Of a stretch of 64,000 bases of DNA, positions 54,410 to 64,000 are shown piece after piece. The notes beneath the pieces were generated by a model. It was not told the DNA's origin and ran no database searches. It worked only from the letters and a program-made list of their open reading frames with translations. The position numbers were made by a program, and so were the translations under genes. Source of the stretch: Fortiea contorta PCC 7126 (GTDB lineage: Bacteria > Cyanobacteriota > Cyanobacteriia > Cyanobacteriales > Nostocaceae); assembly GCF_000332295.1 (NCBI RefSeq), contig NZ_KB235930.1, positions 749,895 through 813,894 on the forward strand. The letters run 5' to 3'. The number at the start of each line of letters is the position of its first letter. Within the stretch, counting starts at the first letter, position 1.

Positions 54410-54884
54410 TGATGCCATGAGATAGTGTACCTGGATAAAAGCGATCGCTGAAGATGTCTGCTAATGAGTATAAACATAGCTGAGGAAAAAATGATAGAGG
54501 TAGGTTTGTTTCTCCTGATGCTAAATCTCTCCCGTTTTCGTAAGCTTCAGTGAGTGTTGTTGCTAAGTCAGACTGCAAACTAGGATTTTCATTCAGCAGT
54601 TTTAAAGTTTCCCGTCGCTGGATACGAATCGTCGCTAACCAACTCCGAGAACGCTTTTCTGGTTGATATTCCCACTTCAGCAAATGTCCAATTAATATGC
54701 TCAGGCGATTTCGCAATTCTTGGCGTTCGTTTCTACCCAAAGATGCAATTTCCTCAATTAAATTAGACAAATCAAGCTGATACCATTGTTGATGACGTAG
54801 TAGGTTTACTTGTTGCTCAGTCCAAGCATAAAAGTCAGTTTCATAGAGATTTGGCGCTGTTTGTCCAGTTGGCGGCGTCTGCAT
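54396..54884 (-). CDS. DUF29-family protein
   Basis: A 162-residue protein starting [20 protein letters not shown]. It has the DUF29 hallmarks: [61 protein letters not shown] and [15 protein letters not shown]. The family is abundant in multiple copies in cyanobacteria, often next to mobile DNA; its function is unknown. It overlaps the start of fghA by 14 bp, so fghA may now depend on its transcript. A longer start at 54911 is possible. Confidence 0.85.
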   Translation of the reverse strand: MQTPPTGQTAPNLYETDFYAWTEQQVNLLRHQQWYQLDLSNLIEEIASLGRNERQELRNRLSILIGHLLKWEYQPEKRSRSWLATIRIQRRETLKLLNENPSLQSDLATTLTEAYENGRDLASGETNLPLSFFPQLCLYSLADIFSDRFYPGTLSHGINEES

Positions 54885-54934
54885 GGTGGAAACTTGGTAA
54901 GCTTTTCTCAATTCTAAGGTTAAATCTGCGTTAG

Positions 54935-55657
54935 TTGATCGAAAATCAATCTTACAGTCAGGCAGAACTTGCCAAGCGGATTTTTAAATATTTTGCTCGA
55001 CTGTATGAAAAATATGATTTACCAATTTATCCGGTGGTGATTTTCTCTTTTGATGAACCGAAACGCCCTGAATCTAGTAATCATGCGGTGCAGTTTTCTG
55101 ATTTGAATGTACTGGATTTTAACTTTAAGGCGATTCAGTTAAATCAGTTGAGTTGGCGGGATTATTTAACGCAACAAAACCCGGTTGCGGCTGCTCTGAT
55201 GGCGAAAATGAATATTCCTACATCAGAACGTCCCCAGGTAAAGGCGGAATGTTTACGGTTGTTAATTACTTTAAAATTAGACCCGGCACGGATGCAATTG
55301 ATTTCTGGGTTTGTGGATGTGTATTTAAATTTGAATGCAGCAGAGGAAGAAGTTTTTCAAAACACGGCCGATAGAATGGGATTATTGCAGGAGGAGAAAT
55401 ATATGGAAATTGTTACCAGTTGGGAAAGAAAAGGTCGTCAGGAAGGTCGTCAGGAAGGTCGTCAGGAAGGTCGTCAGGAAGGTCTTCAAGAAGAACGACG
55501 CACTGGGATTACTAAGCTGCTTAAGTTACGATTTGGAGAAGTAGACGAGCAATTACAGGCGATTATTCCCCAGTTAATGGAGTTATCTGCTGATGAATAT
55601 ATGGATTTAATTTATCAAGCTACTCGTGAGGCGTTATTATCGCAGTTTCAAAGATAA
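54935..55657 (+). pseudogene. Rpn/DUF4351-type nuclease-like protein, N-terminus missing
   Basis: The 240-codon frame starts at a TTG inside what should be the middle of the protein (QSYSQAELAKRIFKYFARLY). The PD-(D/E)XK nuclease head that normally precedes this block is absent. Remaining conserved parts are YDLPIYPVVIFSFDEPKRPE, NWRD-like SWRDYLTQQNPVAAALMAKM, VKAECLRLL and a C-terminal DUF4351-like region (LLKLRFGEVDEQL). In between lie tandem RQEG units. Full-length relatives are about 300 residues and are often linked to recombination and mobile DNA. It is presumably a remnant. Confidence 0.75.
55432..55487 (+). repeat. 12-bp in-frame tandem repeat (RQEG units)
   Basis: The unit GGTCGTCAGGAA is repeated about four and a half times inside the Rpn-like frame, giving consecutive Gly-Arg-Gln-Glu. 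Copy number changes would keep the frame. Such EGRQEG runs before the C-terminal domain are common in this family. Confidence 0.8.
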
Positions 55658-55659
55658 CT

Positions 55660-56040
55660 GTTTTTTATACTGAGTTTATTAAGCAAAATAAAGTTGATTT
55701 ACGTTTCTTTTTTTACGTTTTAAAGCGCTCTCGTCTTAAACGTTGGACAATAACTACGTCTATTCCTGGACTCAATAGAGATGACTTTTATGCTACAGAA
55801 ATCCCCCTTCCTCCACTAGAAGAACAGCGTCGCATTGCTGCGATTCTCGATCGCGCTGATGCTGTTCGCCGGAAACGCAAAGAAGCGATCGCCCTCACAG
55901 AAGAATTACTGCGATCGGCTTTCTTAAACCTTGTCGGCTCAGAACATTCTAATTATCATCAGTGGACAGAAGTATCTTTAAGTGAACTTGCATTGCCTAA
56001 AAAGGGTTCTATGAGAACAGGCCCTTTTGGAAGTACGTTA
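55660..56040 (+). pseudogene. hsdS: type I restriction specificity subunit (HsdS) remnant
   Basis: A continuous frame without start codon (codon phase as 55741-55743) reads RLKRWTITTSIPGLNRDDFY, then EIPLPPLEEQRRIAAILDRA and RKRKEAIALTEELLRSAFL. It ends KKGSMRTGPFGST. These are the end of one target-recognition domain, the conserved central helix and the start of a second recognition domain of HsdS. Both ends are lost: the 5' side begins just after the Rpn-like stop, and the 3' side breaks off eight bases before the adhC stop codon. No hsdM or hsdR is present in the window. Confidence 0.8.
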
Positions 56041-56048
56041 TTGTACCG

Positions 56049-57167
<1,119 letters not shown>

Positions 57168-57386
57168 TCAGTTCTCCTCAATTGGGGGTGAGTGATTAGG
57201 GATTAGGAATTAGGGGATTACCAATAACAAAATAAAGTATAGTGCTGTTTTGTTAAAATGACATTCTCTAGTTAGATTGTTAAAGGCGGCGATCGCTGTT
57301 TTGGCAACTATTCAAAATATGGTGTCAGCAGCAATTCCCCTGATCAGAGTTTATCAACCCTCAGTTAATCTGTTTGACCACAGCCT

Positions 57387-58673
57387 ATGAATCCTGCCCT
57401 AACTAAAATCGGCGCTCAAATGTCCAACCTGACTGGCGTGCGAGCGATTATGAAAGATATTATTGAAACTCTCAAGGCTGGGGCTGGGCAGCAATTTATT
57501 AATTTGAGTGCGGGAAATCCGTTAATTTTACCAGAAGTAGAGCAGTTGTGGCGAGATTGCACGGCAGAACTTTTAGCGAGTTCAGAATATGGCGAGGTGG
57601 TTTGTCGCTATGGTTCTAGTCAAGGTTACGGGCCGTTTATTGAAGCGATCGCTAATGATTTTAATCGTCGCTATGAGTTAAATTTAACTGAGCGTAATAT
57701 TTTAGTCACCCCCGGTAGTCAAACTCTCTATTTTTACGCAGCCAATGCTTTCGGCGGTTACACTAGCAGTGGCGAACTCAGACAAATTATCTTACCTTTG
57801 AGTCCTGACTACACTGGATATGGTGGCGTCAGCTTAGTCCCAGAAGCATTAGTAGCGTATAAACCATTTTTAGATATTGACGCAGCGGCGCATAGATTCA
57901 AATACCGTCCTGATTTTAGCCAAGTATCGATTACAGAAACCACTGGATGTGTTTTATTTTCTCGTCCTTGTAACCCGACCGGCAATGTCCTCACTGATGA
58001 TGAAGTGCAAAAAATCGCTTCCCTTGCGGCTGCAGAAAATGTCCCAGTGTTAATTGATTCTGCCTATGCTCCGCCTTTCCCCGCTTTAAATTTTACAGAT
58101 ATGAACTTGATATTTCAAGAGAATATCATTCACTGCACAAGTTTATCCAAAGCGGGATTACCAGGAGAACGCATCGGCATTGCGATTGGTCATCAAAAAT
58201 TCATTGAAGGGCTGGAATTTTTCCAAGCAAATGCAAGTATCCATTCGTCGCGTTATGGACAAGCGATCGCCGCTCGCGCTATCAACTCCGGTGCTCTAGG
58301 AGAAATTTCTGAAAAAGTTATTCGCCCATTCTACCAAAATAAGTTTGCTGTTCTCGAACAAAGTTTAACAGCAGCCATGCCTAAAGATTTACCTTGGTTC
58401 CTCCATCGCGGTGAGGGGGCGATATTCGCTTGGTTGTGGTTACAAGATTTACCCATCACTGACTGGGAATTCTACCAAGAACTAAAGCAGGTAGGTGTCA
58501 TTGTTGTCCCCGGTAGTACCTTCTTCCCCGGTTTACAAGATGAATGGTCACACAAACATCAATGCTTACGCATCAGCTTGACTGGTAGCGATCAAGAAAT
58601 TGCTACAGGAATGCAGCGTTTAGCCAAGGTTGCGGAACAAGTATATCAGCGTGCAACTGTAATGGGAAAATAA
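57387..58673 (+). CDS. avtA: valine-pyruvate aminotransferase
   Basis: A PLP-dependent class I aminotransferase that interconverts valine plus pyruvate and 2-ketoisovalerate plus alanine. The 428-residue protein begins [20 protein letters not shown]. It carries [34 protein letters not shown] and the PLP lysine in [20 protein letters not shown] near residue 257. Family assignment to AvtA follows from the characteristic N-terminus and the [15 protein letters not shown] block. Eighteen bases separate it from rimM, so they may be co-transcribed. Confidence 0.9.
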   Translation: MNPALTKIGAQMSNLTGVRAIMKDIIETLKAGAGQQFINLSAGNPLILPEVEQLWRDCTAELLASSEYGEVVCRYGSSQGYGPFIEAIANDFNRRYELNLTERNILVTPGSQTLYFYAANAFGGYTSSGELRQIILPLSPDYTGYGGVSLVPEALVAYKPFLDIDAAAHRFKYRPDFSQVSITETTGCVLFSRPCNPTGNVLTDDEVQKIASLAAAENVPVLIDSAYAPPFPALNFTDMNLIFQENIIHCTSLSKAGLPGERIGIAIGHQKFIEGLEFFQANASIHSSRYGQAIAARAINSGALGEISEKVIRPFYQNKFAVLEQSLTAAMPKDLPWFLHRGEGAIFAWLWLQDLPITDWEFYQELKQVGVIVVPGSTFFPGLQDEWSHKHQCLRISLTGSDQEIATGMQRLAKVAEQVYQRATVMGK

Positions 58674-58690
58674 CAAATAATCAATCACAA

Positions 58691-59257
58691 ATGCCCAAAG
58701 ACCAATTAGATGACTGGCTAGAAATCGGTAAAATTGTCTCAGCGCAAGGATTATCTGGAGAAGTGCGAGTTTATCCAGACTCGGATTTTCCAGAACGATT
58801 TGAGGTTCCCGGAAAGCGCTGGTTGTTGCGTCCTGGTGCGACGGAACCCGAACCAATCGAATTAATCAGCGGTCGTTATCTTGACGGCAAAAACTTGTAT
58901 GTGCTTAAACTAGCGGGTGTGAGCGATCGCACTGAAGCTGAAAGTCTGCGCGGCTCTAAGTTAATGGTAGCAGCCAGCGATCGCCCTCAATTAGCCGAGG
59001 GTGAATATTATATCCCAGATTTAATCGGTTTGCAAGTCTATCTGCAAGCATCAGGCGAACTCGTGGGTACGGTGGTAGATGTGTTTCCCGCAGGTCATGA
59101 TTTACTGGAAGTGGAATTAGAGTCGGCGTTTGCTGGCGACAAAAAACAAAAAACAGTTTTGATTCCCTTTGTAGAAGCGATCGCACCTGTAGTAGATTTA
59201 CAAAATCGGCGTGTGGAAATTGCGCCACCACCAGGGTTATTAGAAATTAATGATTAG
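58691..59257 (+). CDS. rimM: ribosome maturation factor RimM
   Basis: Binds ribosomal protein S19 and helps 30S head maturation and 16S rRNA processing. The 188-residue protein shows the N-terminal RimM domain ([20 protein letters not shown], then SDFPERF) and the C-terminal PRC-barrel ([50 protein letters not shown]). It follows avtA closely on the same strand. Ordinary housekeeping gene. Confidence 0.95.
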   Translation: MPKDQLDDWLEIGKIVSAQGLSGEVRVYPDSDFPERFEVPGKRWLLRPGATEPEPIELISGRYLDGKNLYVLKLAGVSDRTEAESLRGSKLMVAASDRPQLAEGEYYIPDLIGLQVYLQASGELVGTVVDVFPAGHDLLEVELESAFAGDKKQKTVLIPFVEAIAPVVDLQNRRVEIAPPPGLLEIND

Positions 59258-59420
59258 GCGATCGTCCCTCAACCCCAGTGTTAAAATCCAGGCAAAACTA
59301 GAAATTAGCGTTTTATCTTTAGTTCATCTCCTAACCTATTCGGATTTAAATCACCTGAATTTTTCTCATATTTCCCTACAAAATTCGTCATAGGTCAGAT
59401 GACACTCTTTGTGTAGTCAA

Positions 59421-59434
59421 GTAAACTTGCGTAC
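59421..59434 (+). promoter_or_regulatory. GTAN8TAC site upstream of the phosphoketolase gene
   Basis: GTA, eight bases, TAC: a perfect NtcA palindrome 39 bp before the ATG. The nearest TAN3T (59450-59455) is only 15 bases away instead of 20-24, so it does not fit the activator class. It could be a repressor-type or chance site. Confidence 0.3.
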
Positions 59435-59473
59435 TGATGAATCTGTCAATACCCTGTTGTCACGGAGTTTTCT

Positions 59474-61855
59474 ATGACCATTACAGCTACTCCACAAACA
59501 AAGCCGCTCACAGACGAAGAATTATATCAAATCAACGCTTACTGGCGCGCGGCGAACTACCTTTCTGTAGGACAAATATATCTGCTCGATAATCCCCTCC
59601 TCAAAGAACCGCTGAAAATAGAACACATCAAACCCAGGCTTTTAGGTCATTGGGGAACCACACCAGGACTAAATTTAATTTATGTCCACCTCAATCGGGT
59701 GATCAAAAAGTATGATTTGAATACCATCTACATTGCTGGGCCTGGTCATGGCGGCCCGGGACTCGTCGCCAACACCTACTTAGAAGGAACTTACAGCGAA
59801 TATTACCCCAATATTTCCCAAGATACTGAGGGGATGGGAAAACTTTTCAAACAATTCTCTTTCCCTGGTGGTATTCCGAGCCACGCAGCACCAGAAACCC
59901 CTGGCTCTATCCACGAAGGTGGCGAACTGGGTTACGCTCTTGTCCATGCTTACGGTGCTGCTTTCGATAATCCTGATTTAATTGTCGCTGCTGTTGTTGG
60001 TGATGGTGAAGCGGAAACCGGCGCTTTAGCTGCTAGTTGGCACTCTAACAAGTTTCTTAACCCTGTCCATGATGGTGCGGTACTCCCCATATTACACCTC
60101 AATGGTTATAAAATTGCTAACCCGACTTTGCTCTCACGGTTGAGCCATGAAGAGTTAGAAAGTTTATTTGTGGGTTATGGCTATAAACCTTATTTTGTTG
60201 AAGGTTCCGACCCCGCAGATGTCCATCAACAATTAGCCGCCGTTTTAGACACAGTAATTGTAGAAATTCAAGGAATCCAAAGAGAAGCCCGTGTCCACGG
60301 TTTCACCGCACGTCCTCGCTGGCCGATGATTGTGCTCAGAACCCCCAAAGGTTGGACAGGGCCGAAGGAAGTGGATGGTAAAAAAACTGAAGATTATTGG
60401 CGATCGCACCAAGTACCTTTTGGTAATATATCTGGTCAGCCAGAACATCTCAAGCTTTTAGAAGAATGGCTCAAAAGTTATAAACCAGAAGAACTCTTCG
60501 ACGCCCAAGGTCAACTGATACCAGAACTAGCACAACTAGCGCCCCAAGGCAAGCGTCGCATGGGAGATAATCCCCACGCCAACGGTGGTATTCTGTTGCG
60601 GGATTTGAAAATGCCAGATTTTCAAGAATATGCGATCGATGTCACCCATCCAGGGACAATGTTTGCAGAAGCCACCAAAGTTACGGGAAAATTCCTGCGA
60701 GATGTGATGAAACTCAACCAGGAAAGCCGCAACTTCCGCATTGTCGGCCCCGATGAAACGGTATCAAATCGCCTCGATGCTGTATTAGAAGCCACAGAGA
60801 GGACTTGGGTAGCTCAAATACTCCCAGAAGATGATCATTTATCACCCGATGGGCGCGTCATGGAAATCCTCAGCGAAACTAGCTGTCAAGGATGGTTGGA
60901 AGGCTACTTGCTCACAGGTCGTCACGGTTTATTCTCCTGTTATGAAGCCTTTATCCACATCATTGATTCTATGTTCAACCAACACGCCAAATGGTTGAAA
61001 ACTACCTTAGATATACCTTGGCGCCGACCAATTGCATCTCTTAACTACCTCCTCACCTCCCATGTTTGGCGACAAGACCACAACGGCTTCTCCCACCAAG
61101 ACCCAGGTTTCATTGATCATGTAGCCAATAAGAAGTCAGAAATTATTCGGGTGTATCTTCCCCCCGACGCCAATACCCTACTATCAGTCACAGACCACTG
61201 TCTGAGAAGTCGCCACTACGTTAACGTCATCGTTGCCGGCAAGCAACCAGCACTACAATATCTCGATATGGATGCCGCCATCAAACACTGTACCAAAGGC
61301 ATCGGTATTTGGGAATGGGCGAGCAACGACCAAAATGGTGAACCTGATGTCATCCTCGGTTGCGCTGGGGATATTCCCACTTTAGAAACCTTAGCCGCTG
61401 TAGACATCTTGCGTCAGCACTTCCCAGATTTGAAGGTGCGAGTAGTCAACGTTGTCGATTTAATGACATTGCAACCAAATACCGAACATCCCCACGGTTT
61501 AAGTAGCAAAGACTTTGATACCATTTTCACCATCGACAAACCGATTATCTTCGCCTTTCATGGCTACCCCTGGTTAATCCATCGCCTCACCTATCGCCAC
61601 ACAAACCACAATAACTTGCATGTGCGCGGTTACAAAGAAGAGGGAACTACCACCACCCCCTTTGATATGGTTGTCCTCAACGACCTCGACCGCTTCCACT
61701 TGGTGATGGACGTTATTGATCGCGTACCTAAATTAGGATATAGAGCCGCTTATGTCAAGCAGAAACTGCAAGACAAGCTGATTGAGCATAAGCACTACAT
61801 CGCTGAGTATGGCGAAGATATGCCAGAAATTCGTGACTGGAAGTGGCCTTATTAA
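59474..61855 (+). CDS. xfp: phosphoketolase (xylulose-5-phosphate/fructose-6-phosphate)
   Basis: A thiamine-diphosphate enzyme that splits xylulose-5-phosphate (or fructose-6-phosphate) with phosphate to acetyl phosphate and glyceraldehyde-3-phosphate (or erythrose-4-phosphate). The 793-residue protein has [20 protein letters not shown] near residue 94, [20 protein letters not shown] near 138, the ThDP-binding [20 protein letters not shown] near 173 and the C-terminal [21 protein letters not shown] good ribosome site (CGGAG) precedes the ATG. In cyanobacteria the enzyme provides a carbon-saving route to acetyl-CoA. Monocistronic by spacing. Confidence 0.95.
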   Translation: MTITATPQTKPLTDEELYQINAYWRAANYLSVGQIYLLDNPLLKEPLKIEHIKPRLLGHWGTTPGLNLIYVHLNRVIKKYDLNTIYIAGPGHGGPGLVANTYLEGTYSEYYPNISQDTEGMGKLFKQFSFPGGIPSHAAPETPGSIHEGGELGYALVHAYGAAFDNPDLIVAAVVGDGEAETGALAASWHSNKFLNPVHDGAVLPILHLNGYKIANPTLLSRLSHEELESLFVGYGYKPYFVEGSDPADVHQQLAAVLDTVIVEIQGIQREARVHGFTARPRWPMIVLRTPKGWTGPKEVDGKKTEDYWRSHQVPFGNISGQPEHLKLLEEWLKSYKPEELFDAQGQLIPELAQLAPQGKRRMGDNPHANGGILLRDLKMPDFQEYAIDVTHPGTMFAEATKVTGKFLRDVMKLNQESRNFRIVGPDETVSNRLDAVLEATERTWVAQILPEDDHLSPDGRVMEILSETSCQGWLEGYLLTGRHGLFSCYEAFIHIIDSMFNQHAKWLKTTLDIPWRRPIASLNYLLTSHVWRQDHNGFSHQDPGFIDHVANKKSEIIRVYLPPDANTLLSVTDHCLRSRHYVNVIVAGKQPALQYLDMDAAIKHCTKGIGIWEWASNDQNGEPDVILGCAGDIPTLETLAAVDILRQHFPDLKVRVVNVVDLMTLQPNTEHPHGLSSKDFDTIFTIDKPIIFAFHGYPWLIHRLTYRHTNHNNLHVRGYKEEGTTTTPFDMVVLNDLDRFHLVMDVIDRVPKLGYRAAYVKQKLQDKLIEHKHYIAEYGEDMPEIRDWKWPY

Positions 61856-62313
61856 CTACTTGCTAATTAGACATCTCCAGAAATTAATTCTGCGTTACCC
61901 AAGAAGGTTGTAGAGACGCGAAGTTTCGCGTCTCTACAATAAATCGCTATTTTGAAAAAAAAGACTAAATCCTAGATTTCGCTATCCCAGATTCCACAAT
62001 CAGGATTCAGCCCCGGCGGCACAAAAGGTTTATTGCCGTTTTGTAAGTGATGATAATTATAACACAATTTTATTGAAACTTACTAGCAATTTTTGAATTA
62101 AATATTTATAGCAATTAGAGATAAATCAATAAATAATAGGCGATTTAGAGCTTTCATGAGTCTTAAAACCCTGTCTTTACAAAATTTTACATAAATTAAG
62201 TGATAAAGACTTGCAATAACTCTGGTAGGATATTTTCAATACTTCTTGAGATATATATTCAATAAATTGCTCATATATCTCACCACTTGCAAAAATTTAT
62301 TAGAGGTGATGCC
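61856..62313. promoter_or_regulatory. promoter region of the chlorophyll-protein genes, with two hairpins
   Basis: 458 bp. A 30-bp hairpin repeat lies at 61909-61938 shortly after the phosphoketolase stop. The rest is AT-rich. A perfect 9-bp inverted repeat (GAGATATAT at 62248-62256, ATATATCTC at 62273-62281) sits 33 bp before the likely start codon and could be a leader hairpin or an operator, for example for an iron regulator. No gene is seen. Confidence 0.45.
61909..61938. repeat. TGTAGAGACGCGAA hairpin repeat, copy 2
   Basis: TGTAGAGACGCGAA pairs perfectly with TTCGCGTCTCTACA around GT, a 14-bp stem. It is a longer relative of 43317-43340. No T-run follows directly, though it may still slow transcription after the phosphoketolase gene. 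Confidence 0.75.
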
Positions 62314-63342
62314 GTGACAACCATGGCTATGGAAACGCCAACATCAATACCCTGGTGGTCAGGGAACGCCCGCTTAACAAACCTCTCAGGGCGACTTTTA
62401 GGTGCTCATGTCGCCCATGCAGGATTAATTGTGCTGTGGGCGGGAGCTACCACCTTATTTGAAATTGCCCACTTCAACAGCGCACAACCGATGTACACAC
62501 AGGGGCTGATTCTCCTACCCCACCTAGCAACTCTCGGTTGGGGTGTGGGTAGCGGTGGACAGGTAGTAGATACCTATCCCTACTTTGTTATCGGTGTGTT
62601 GCATCTCATTAGCTCTGCTTTTCTAGGTTTGGGCGGCATTTTTCATGCCTTACGCGGGCCAGCCAACTTAGAAGAGAAGTTTTCTTTCTTTGGCTACCGT
62701 TGGCAAGATGCCAATAAAATGACCACAATCTTAGGTATTCACCTAGTTTTATTAGGCTTGGGAGCAGGCTTGCTAGTTGCGAAAGCGATATTTTTTGGCG
62801 GCTTGTATGACACCACTATTGGTGAGGTGCGAGTAATTTCTCACCCGACATTGAACCCTGGCATCATTTTTGGCTATTTATTTGGTGGGAATAAATACTG
62901 GATTGCGGGAGTCAACAACCTAGAAGATGTGGTTGGTGGTCATATTTGGGTCAGTCTCGTGTGCATTGGCGGCGGTATCTGGCATATTGTGAGTCAACCT
63001 TTCGAGTTTGCCAAACGCCTATTTGTCTGGTCTGGAGAAGCTTACTTGTCATACAGCTTGGGTGCTTTGGCTTTAATGAGTTGGATTGCAGCTTATTATG
63101 TCAGCGTCAACACCCTAGTCTATCCTGTAGAGTTTTACGGACCGGCATTAAGTATTGAATTTGACCGCTTTCCTTACTTTCAGAGTGGAGATATATTATC
63201 CGCTCGTGTTTGGCTAGCAAATGCTCACTTTTGGTTGGGCTTCTTCTTCCTTCAAGGACATCTTTGGCACGCATTAAGGGCTGCAGGCTTTGACTTCCGC
63301 CTTGGTCAAGTCGTGCATTCAACTCGCGGCGAGGTAATGTAA
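62314..63342 (+). CDS. IsiA/Pcb-family chlorophyll-binding antenna protein (first copy)
   Basis: A 343-residue, six-helix CP43-like protein that binds chlorophyll a and serves as accessory antenna, usually around photosystem I under iron limitation. GTG 62314 is preferred because AGAGGTG lies six bases ahead; a TTG at 62287 and an ATG at 62323 are also in frame. Typical blocks are [71 protein letters not shown] and [20 protein letters not shown] with the chlorophyll-ligating histidines. It lacks the large lumenal loop of CP43. The second copy starts two bases after its stop. Confidence 0.9.
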   Translation: MTTMAMETPTSIPWWSGNARLTNLSGRLLGAHVAHAGLIVLWAGATTLFEIAHFNSAQPMYTQGLILLPHLATLGWGVGSGGQVVDTYPYFVIGVLHLISSAFLGLGGIFHALRGPANLEEKFSFFGYRWQDANKMTTILGIHLVLLGLGAGLLVAKAIFFGGLYDTTIGEVRVISHPTLNPGIIFGYLFGGNKYWIAGVNNLEDVVGGHIWVSLVCIGGGIWHIVSQPFEFAKRLFVWSGEAYLSYSLGALALMSWIAAYYVSVNTLVYPVEFYGPALSIEFDRFPYFQSGDILSARVWLANAHFWLGFFFLQGHLWHALRAAGFDFRLGQVVHSTRGEVM

Positions 63343-63344
63343 CA

Positions 63345-64000
63345 ATGGCGACTGCAACTATCACGACAACACCCCAGGAATTTGGTTGGTGGGCAGGTAA
63401 TGCAAGATTTATCAACCTGTCTGGTAAGCTACTCGGTGCTCATGTTGCCCATGCAGGATTAATTGTCCTCTGGGCGGGTGCAATGACTTTATTTGAAATC
63501 ACTCAATATCACCCCTCCCAACCAATGTACGCGCAGGGGTTAATTTTGCTACCTCATTTAGCAACGCTAGGATTTGGCGTGGGGGACGGGGGACAAATTG
63601 TTGATACCTATCCCTATTTCGTCATCGGCATTTTACATTTAGTCAGTTCCGCTGTCCTCGGTGCTGGTGGGATTTATCATGGGCTTTTAGGGCCAGATAT
63701 ATTGCCACAAAAACCGACTTTTCTCGGCTCCTTCGGTTACGACTGGCAAGATAAAGACAAAATGACTACCATCATTGGTATTCATCTAGTGCTGTTGGGG
63801 TTAGGAGCTTGGTTGCTGGTAGGGAAGGCGATGTTTTGGGGTGGTCTTTATGACCCTGCAACCGCAAGCGTCAGGGAAATTACTGAACCGACCTTTAACT
63901 CGATTCGCGTATTTAGCTATCTCTTCGGCGCCTTTGGCAAACAAGGGATGGCTGCAGTTAATAACCTAGAAGATGTTGTTGGTGGTCATATCTGGGTAGG
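63345..64000 (+). CDS. IsiA/Pcb-family chlorophyll-binding antenna protein (second copy), 3' end outside the window
   Basis: The first 218 codons are visible, from [20 protein letters not shown]. It parallels the preceding gene block for block: [60 protein letters not shown] and [13 protein letters not shown]. The two genes are separated by only two bases and must form one operon. Further antenna genes, including a PsaL-fused form known from Nostoc-type clusters, might follow outside the window. Which CBP/IsiA subgroup each belongs to cannot be decided here. Confidence 0.9.
   Translation, partial: MATATITTTPQEFGWWAGNARFINLSGKLLGAHVAHAGLIVLWAGAMTLFEITQYHPSQPMYAQGLILLPHLATLGFGVGDGGQIVDTYPYFVIGILHLVSSAVLGAGGIYHGLLGPDILPQKPTFLGSFGYDWQDKDKMTTIIGIHLVLLGLGAWLLVGKAMFWGGLYDPATASVREITEPTFNSIRVFSYLFGAFGKQGMAAVNNLEDVVGGHIWV

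Overview
The window reads as chromosome of a filamentous, probably heterocyst-forming cyanobacterium of the Nostoc/Anabaena/Calothrix type. Support: many copies of the HIP1 octamer GCGATCGC, heptameric STRR-type repeats, a NucA/NuiA nuclease-inhibitor pair, a PatD-like protein, a hormogonium polysaccharide (hps) locus, IsiA/Pcb-type chlorophyll proteins and the fbp-tal-zwf order. Species was not determined.

Layout. (1) 1-3730: minus-strand oxidative pentose phosphate operon fbp-tal-zwf, with zwf cut by the left edge. (2) 4200-7882: an RRM RNA-binding protein, a PatD-like protein and a bifunctional (p)ppGpp synthetase/hydrolase. (3) 7909-9972: an IS1182-type element with an intact transposase, two nested sets of inverted repeats and a 9-bp direct repeat. 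(4) 10053-15747: a small hypothetical, then an XRE regulator overlapping (ATGA) a giant hybrid histidine kinase, then a single-domain response regulator. (5) 16289-28266: the hps region. Four glycosyltransferases lie on the minus strand, divergent from hpsA, two larger pseudopilins and a duplicated pair of small pseudopilins. (6) 28279-32984: a single-chain restriction-modification enzyme, nuiA and nucA. (7) 33409-39795: a beta-rich hypothetical, an alpha/alpha-toroid protein beside a WecG/TagA glycosyltransferase, a Ycf37-like TPR protein, and a copper amine oxidase behind a textbook NtcA-type promoter. (8) 40202-53504: a PhoX alkaline phosphatase with an internal deletion, ilvD, a membrane protein, an FAD oxidoreductase, a zinc-ribbon/winged-helix pair, a PAS-Crp regulator with glpK, and an SLH-OprB porin broken by one stop codon. 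(9) 53564-57164: the formaldehyde-detoxification genes fghA and adhC, separated by DUF29, a headless Rpn-type protein and an hsdS remnant. (10) 57387-64000: avtA, rimM, phosphoketolase and two tandem IsiA/Pcb-type genes, the second cut by the right edge.

How the genes work together. Central carbon metabolism brackets the window (fbp/tal/zwf on the left, phosphoketolase on the right). The hps block would build and export the hormogonium polysaccharide used in gliding. The amine oxidase would release ammonia from amines under nitrogen control. AdhC and FghA act in sequence on the glutathione-formaldehyde adduct. Several loci are decaying (phoX, the porin, the Rpn and hsdS remnants). The intergenic space is rich in palindromic repeats; one pair differs by several compensatory changes and another by a single exchanged base pair.

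No whole new defence or biosynthetic system could be demonstrated. The most informative new points are the NtcA promoter on the amine oxidase, the covarying 39-bp hairpin elements, a possible orphan small RNA with its own terminator, the layered repeats of the IS element, and the degraded island inside the formaldehyde locus.
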